A stretch of 33,347 bases of DNA from Bacillota bacterium. GTDB lineage: Bacteria; Vulcanimicrobiota; SpSt-956; JAKJGF01. The notes below the pieces were generated by a model that worked only from the letters and a program-made list of their open reading frames with translations, had not been told where the DNA came from and did not search any database. The translations under genes were made by a program, and so were the position numbers. This document shows, piece by piece, positions 32,153 to 33,347 of this stretch. Each line of letters opens with the position of its first letter. The stretch's first letter is position 1. Location of the stretch: contig JAKJGF010000022.1 of the NCBI GenBank assembly GCA_022704525.1, positions 1-33,347 of the forward strand, written 5' to 3'.

Positions 32153-32183
32153 ATGAAAATCAATTAAATGTCTTATTAAAATC

Positions 32184-32225
32184 GTAAAGCGTAATGTGTT
32201 ATGCGTGATTGAAAGAAACGCATAA
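32184..32225. repeat. Inverted heptad array (GTAATGT/GTTATGC type)
   Basis: GTAAAGC, GTAATGT, GTTATGC, GTGATTG in phase (32184-32211), and the reverse CGCATAA at 32219-32225. TTATGCGT pairs with ACGCATAA to give a hairpin. It lies just upstream of the solo MITE end at 32261. Confidence 0.78.
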
Positions 32226-32260
32226 TGCTTTTTGTGACAGTTATTAATAGTTTTCTTAGA

Positions 32261-32290
32261 CTAAGTACGGCAACAGGTAAGCTGGTATCT
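32261..32290. mobile_element. Solo MITE end, copy C
   Basis: CTAAG (32261-32265) plus a 25-bp terminal repeat (32266-32290, starting TACGGCAACAGGTAAG), matching the left end of copy B at about 22 of 25 positions. The sequence then leaves the element, with no inner inverted repeat and no second end within the following 250 bp. It is a deletion remnant or the end of a different, longer element. Confidence 0.7.
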
Positions 32291-32326
32291 CTTTTCTGCC
32301 ATCGATTTCTATACTTCTGAGTACAT

Positions 32327-32356
32327 TTGCTGGAACTGGTTTGTTTATTGTATAAT
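32327..32356 (+). promoter_or_regulatory. Possible promoter of the FGE-type lipoprotein gene
   Basis: TTGCTG (32327-32332), an 18-bp spacer, and a perfect TATAAT (32351-32356). It lies about 185 bp before the lipoprotein start, leaving a long leader that also holds a short frame at 32453-32503. Confidence 0.42.
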
Positions 32357-32452
32357 TACTCATCTTTTTTTATCTTATCCTTTTAAATTTTCTTAAAAGA
32401 TTAAGGATTTTTTTTTCTCTTTGTTATTTTGTAAAAGGAGATTTTTTAGTCA

Positions 32453-32503
32453 ATGTTGAAGCATACCCTGGCAGGTCGGTTTCACGAAATGAAAGAAGGA
32501 TGA
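32453..32503 (+). CDS. Possible 16-residue leader peptide
   Basis: ATG at 32453 opens a frame of 16 residues (MLKHTLAGRFHEMKEG) with AAAGGAG 12 bp upstream. It lies 39 bp before the lipoprotein gene. The ribosome site makes translation possible; such a short frame can arise by chance. No attenuator hairpin with a T-run follows. Confidence 0.22.
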   Translation: MLKHTLAGRFHEMKEG

Positions 32504-32542
32504 AAAAATATTTGTCAAAAAATTTAACAGGGAGGTATTTTT

Positions 32543-33347
32543 ATGAACACAAAAATTTATATTATAATAATATGTCTGTTTCTATTGATTTCCTTTATGA
32601 CAGCCTGTGGCGGTGATAGTAATAATATTACTTTATTGATTACTCCTACTCCGACCGATATGCCTTCAATGGTACCAATTACAGGAGGAACTTTTAATAT
32701 GGGCAGTACCATCAAGACATCGGAGCAACCGGTTCATAAGGTTACAGTAAGTTCATTTCGTATGTTTACATATGAGGTGACAAATTCAGAATATGTATTG
32801 TTTTTGAATTCTCTTGGCAATCATACAGAGGGAGGAGTCAGCTGGATTAAGATTGTAGAAGATTATTACCAGGGCATAACAGAAGGATCTGATGGAGGAA
32901 CATTTTCTGTAAAGTCCGGTTATGAATCCCGTCCTGTTGTATATGTATCATGGTACGGAGCAGTAGCATACTGTAACTGGTTGAGTGAACAGCACGGATT
33001 AACTCCCTGTTACGGACCAATAAATAACAGGGGAGATGACCCATCTGTATGGAGAACATTAAATGGATACAGACTTCCTACTGAAGCAGAATGGGAATAT
33101 GCATGTCGCGCCGGAAATACTGCAGATTATTACTGGGGTGAAGCAAGTCCTTCTGCATCTATAGCTAATTATGCATGGTACTGGGATAATGGTGAAGAGG
33201 GATATGAAAATGAAGTTAACCCGGATGATCATGGCACAGGAAAGAGGAACGGTCATAATGTAGGTCAGAAACTTCCGAATTCTTTCGGACTCTATGATAT
33301 GAGCGGAAATGTATGGGAGTGGTGCAGTGACTGGTATGATGAAGCTT
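32543..33347 (+). CDS. FGE-sulfatase (SUMF1-like) domain lipoprotein, N-terminal part (runs off the window)
   Basis: 268 residues are visible, with the frame open at the window end. A lipoprotein signal (MNTKIYIIIICLFLLISFMT, lipobox ending AC with GG after it) is followed by a Thr/Pro-rich linker and an FGE-sulfatase domain: GGTFNMGSTIKTSEQPVHKV, FRMFTYEVTNSEYVLFLN, VSWYGAVAYCNWLSEQHGL, GYRLPTEAEWEYACRAGN and SFGLYDMSGNVWEWCSDWYD. True formylglycine-generating enzymes use Cys residues near the C-terminus, which lie beyond the window, so enzyme activity cannot be judged; many bacterial relatives are non-enzymatic or act in other oxidations. GGGAGG lies about 8 bp before ATG at 32543. Confidence 0.87.
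   Translation, partial: MNTKIYIIIICLFLLISFMTACGGDSNNITLLITPTPTDMPSMVPITGGTFNMGSTIKTSEQPVHKVTVSSFRMFTYEVTNSEYVLFLNSLGNHTEGGVSWIKIVEDYYQGITEGSDGGTFSVKSGYESRPVVYVSWYGAVAYCNWLSEQHGLTPCYGPINNRGDDPSVWRTLNGYRLPTEAEWEYACRAGNTADYYWGEASPSASIANYAWYWDNGEEGYENEVNPDDHGTGKRNGHNVGQKLPNSFGLYDMSGNVWEWCSDWYDEA

Larger units (their letters stand above)
32256..32363 (-). pseudogene. Short minus-strand frame ending in a MITE terminal repeat (possible truncated gene)
   Basis: A 35-residue frame, MSNYTINKPVPANVLRSIEI continuing to ...AYLLPYLV, with AAAGGA about 14 bp before its ATG. Its last ten or so residues are encoded by the MITE end (32261-32290), and it stops just outside. It looks like the 5' end of a gene cut by an element, but it could be chance. 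I recognise no family. Confidence 0.3.

Noticed and set aside
29936-32290. Composite transposon from copy B to solo end C
   Set aside because: The two matching ends point the same way, copy B is complete with its own target duplication, and there is no transposase between them.
32430-32541. Riboswitch upstream of the lipoprotein gene
   Set aside because: I looked for c-di-GMP, fluoride and similar cores in the leader and saw no matching conserved blocks, only a short frame and AT-rich sequence.
32847-33256. Two minus-strand frames at the right edge
   Set aside because: They lie opposite the FGE-type lipoprotein, which has clear family motifs on the plus strand.

Overview
The window is AT-rich, gene-dense bacterial chromosome. 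Housekeeping genes (rpsF, ssb, rpsR, rplI, dnaB and a tRNA-Thr) sit beside accessory genes typical of large environmental genomes: eukaryotic-type Ser/Thr kinases with TPRs, a hybrid histidine kinase with several PAS domains, and an FGE-sulfatase-type lipoprotein. TTG is used often as a start codon, with clear Shine-Dalgarno sites. A LolA-like protein hints at a two-membrane cell, but I cannot name a taxon; an uncultivated phylum is plausible.

Layout. (1) 1-5.3 kb, plus strand: the end of a DUF58 gene, a TgpA-like transglutaminase, a small membrane protein, a LolA-like protein and an orphan sugar-type solute-binding protein. (2) 5.4-8.9 kb, minus strand: a double PII-like protein overlapping a DUF1538 membrane protein, then a secreted C39-like peptidase with TPRs. 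This block is bracketed by two inverted copies of a roughly 92-bp repeat. (3) 9.0-13.9 kb, plus: an NfeD-like/flotillin pair with a terminator, an MsmK/UgpC-type ABC ATPase, a TIGR00725-type protein and a divergent YedF/DsrE-like protein. (4) 14.0-17.3 kb: a sigma70-type promoter, an S6:S18-like leader, rpsF-ssb-rpsR-rplI-dnaB, and tRNA-Thr(CGT). (5) 17.4-21.6 kb, minus: one 1403-residue protein joining a GH57/DUF3536 glycosidase-like part to a C-terminal peptidase S51 (cyanophycinase/PepE-like) domain. (6) 22.0-29.8 kb: a zinc-ribbon methyltransferase, two tandem Ser/Thr kinases with TPRs, a convergent hybrid histidine kinase and an MFS remnant. (7) 29.8-33.3 kb: a mobile-element copy, two unknown genes, a second element end, and the start of an FGE-type lipoprotein.

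The most distinctive feature is in the spaces between genes. At least 17 short arrays have an exact 7-bp period. Their unit sequences differ (GTGAGAA, ATCAGCT, CTCACGT, ACCGATC, GTAATGC types), but nearly all fit one degenerate heptad, N-T-Y-A-S-N-N, read on one strand or the other. Several arrays form inverted pairs. Independently, two full copies (about 222 and 229 bp) and one solo end of a MITE-like element are present, with 25-bp terminal inverted repeats and a CTWAG target duplication. Both repeat types supply the last codons or stop codons of neighbouring genes.

The strongest candidates for something new are the heptad-repeat system, the MITE family, the GH57-DUF3536-S51 fusion, and the unknown gene pair at 30.2-32.1 kb lying between two element ends. 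All product names come from reading the translated sequence by eye; no database search was run.
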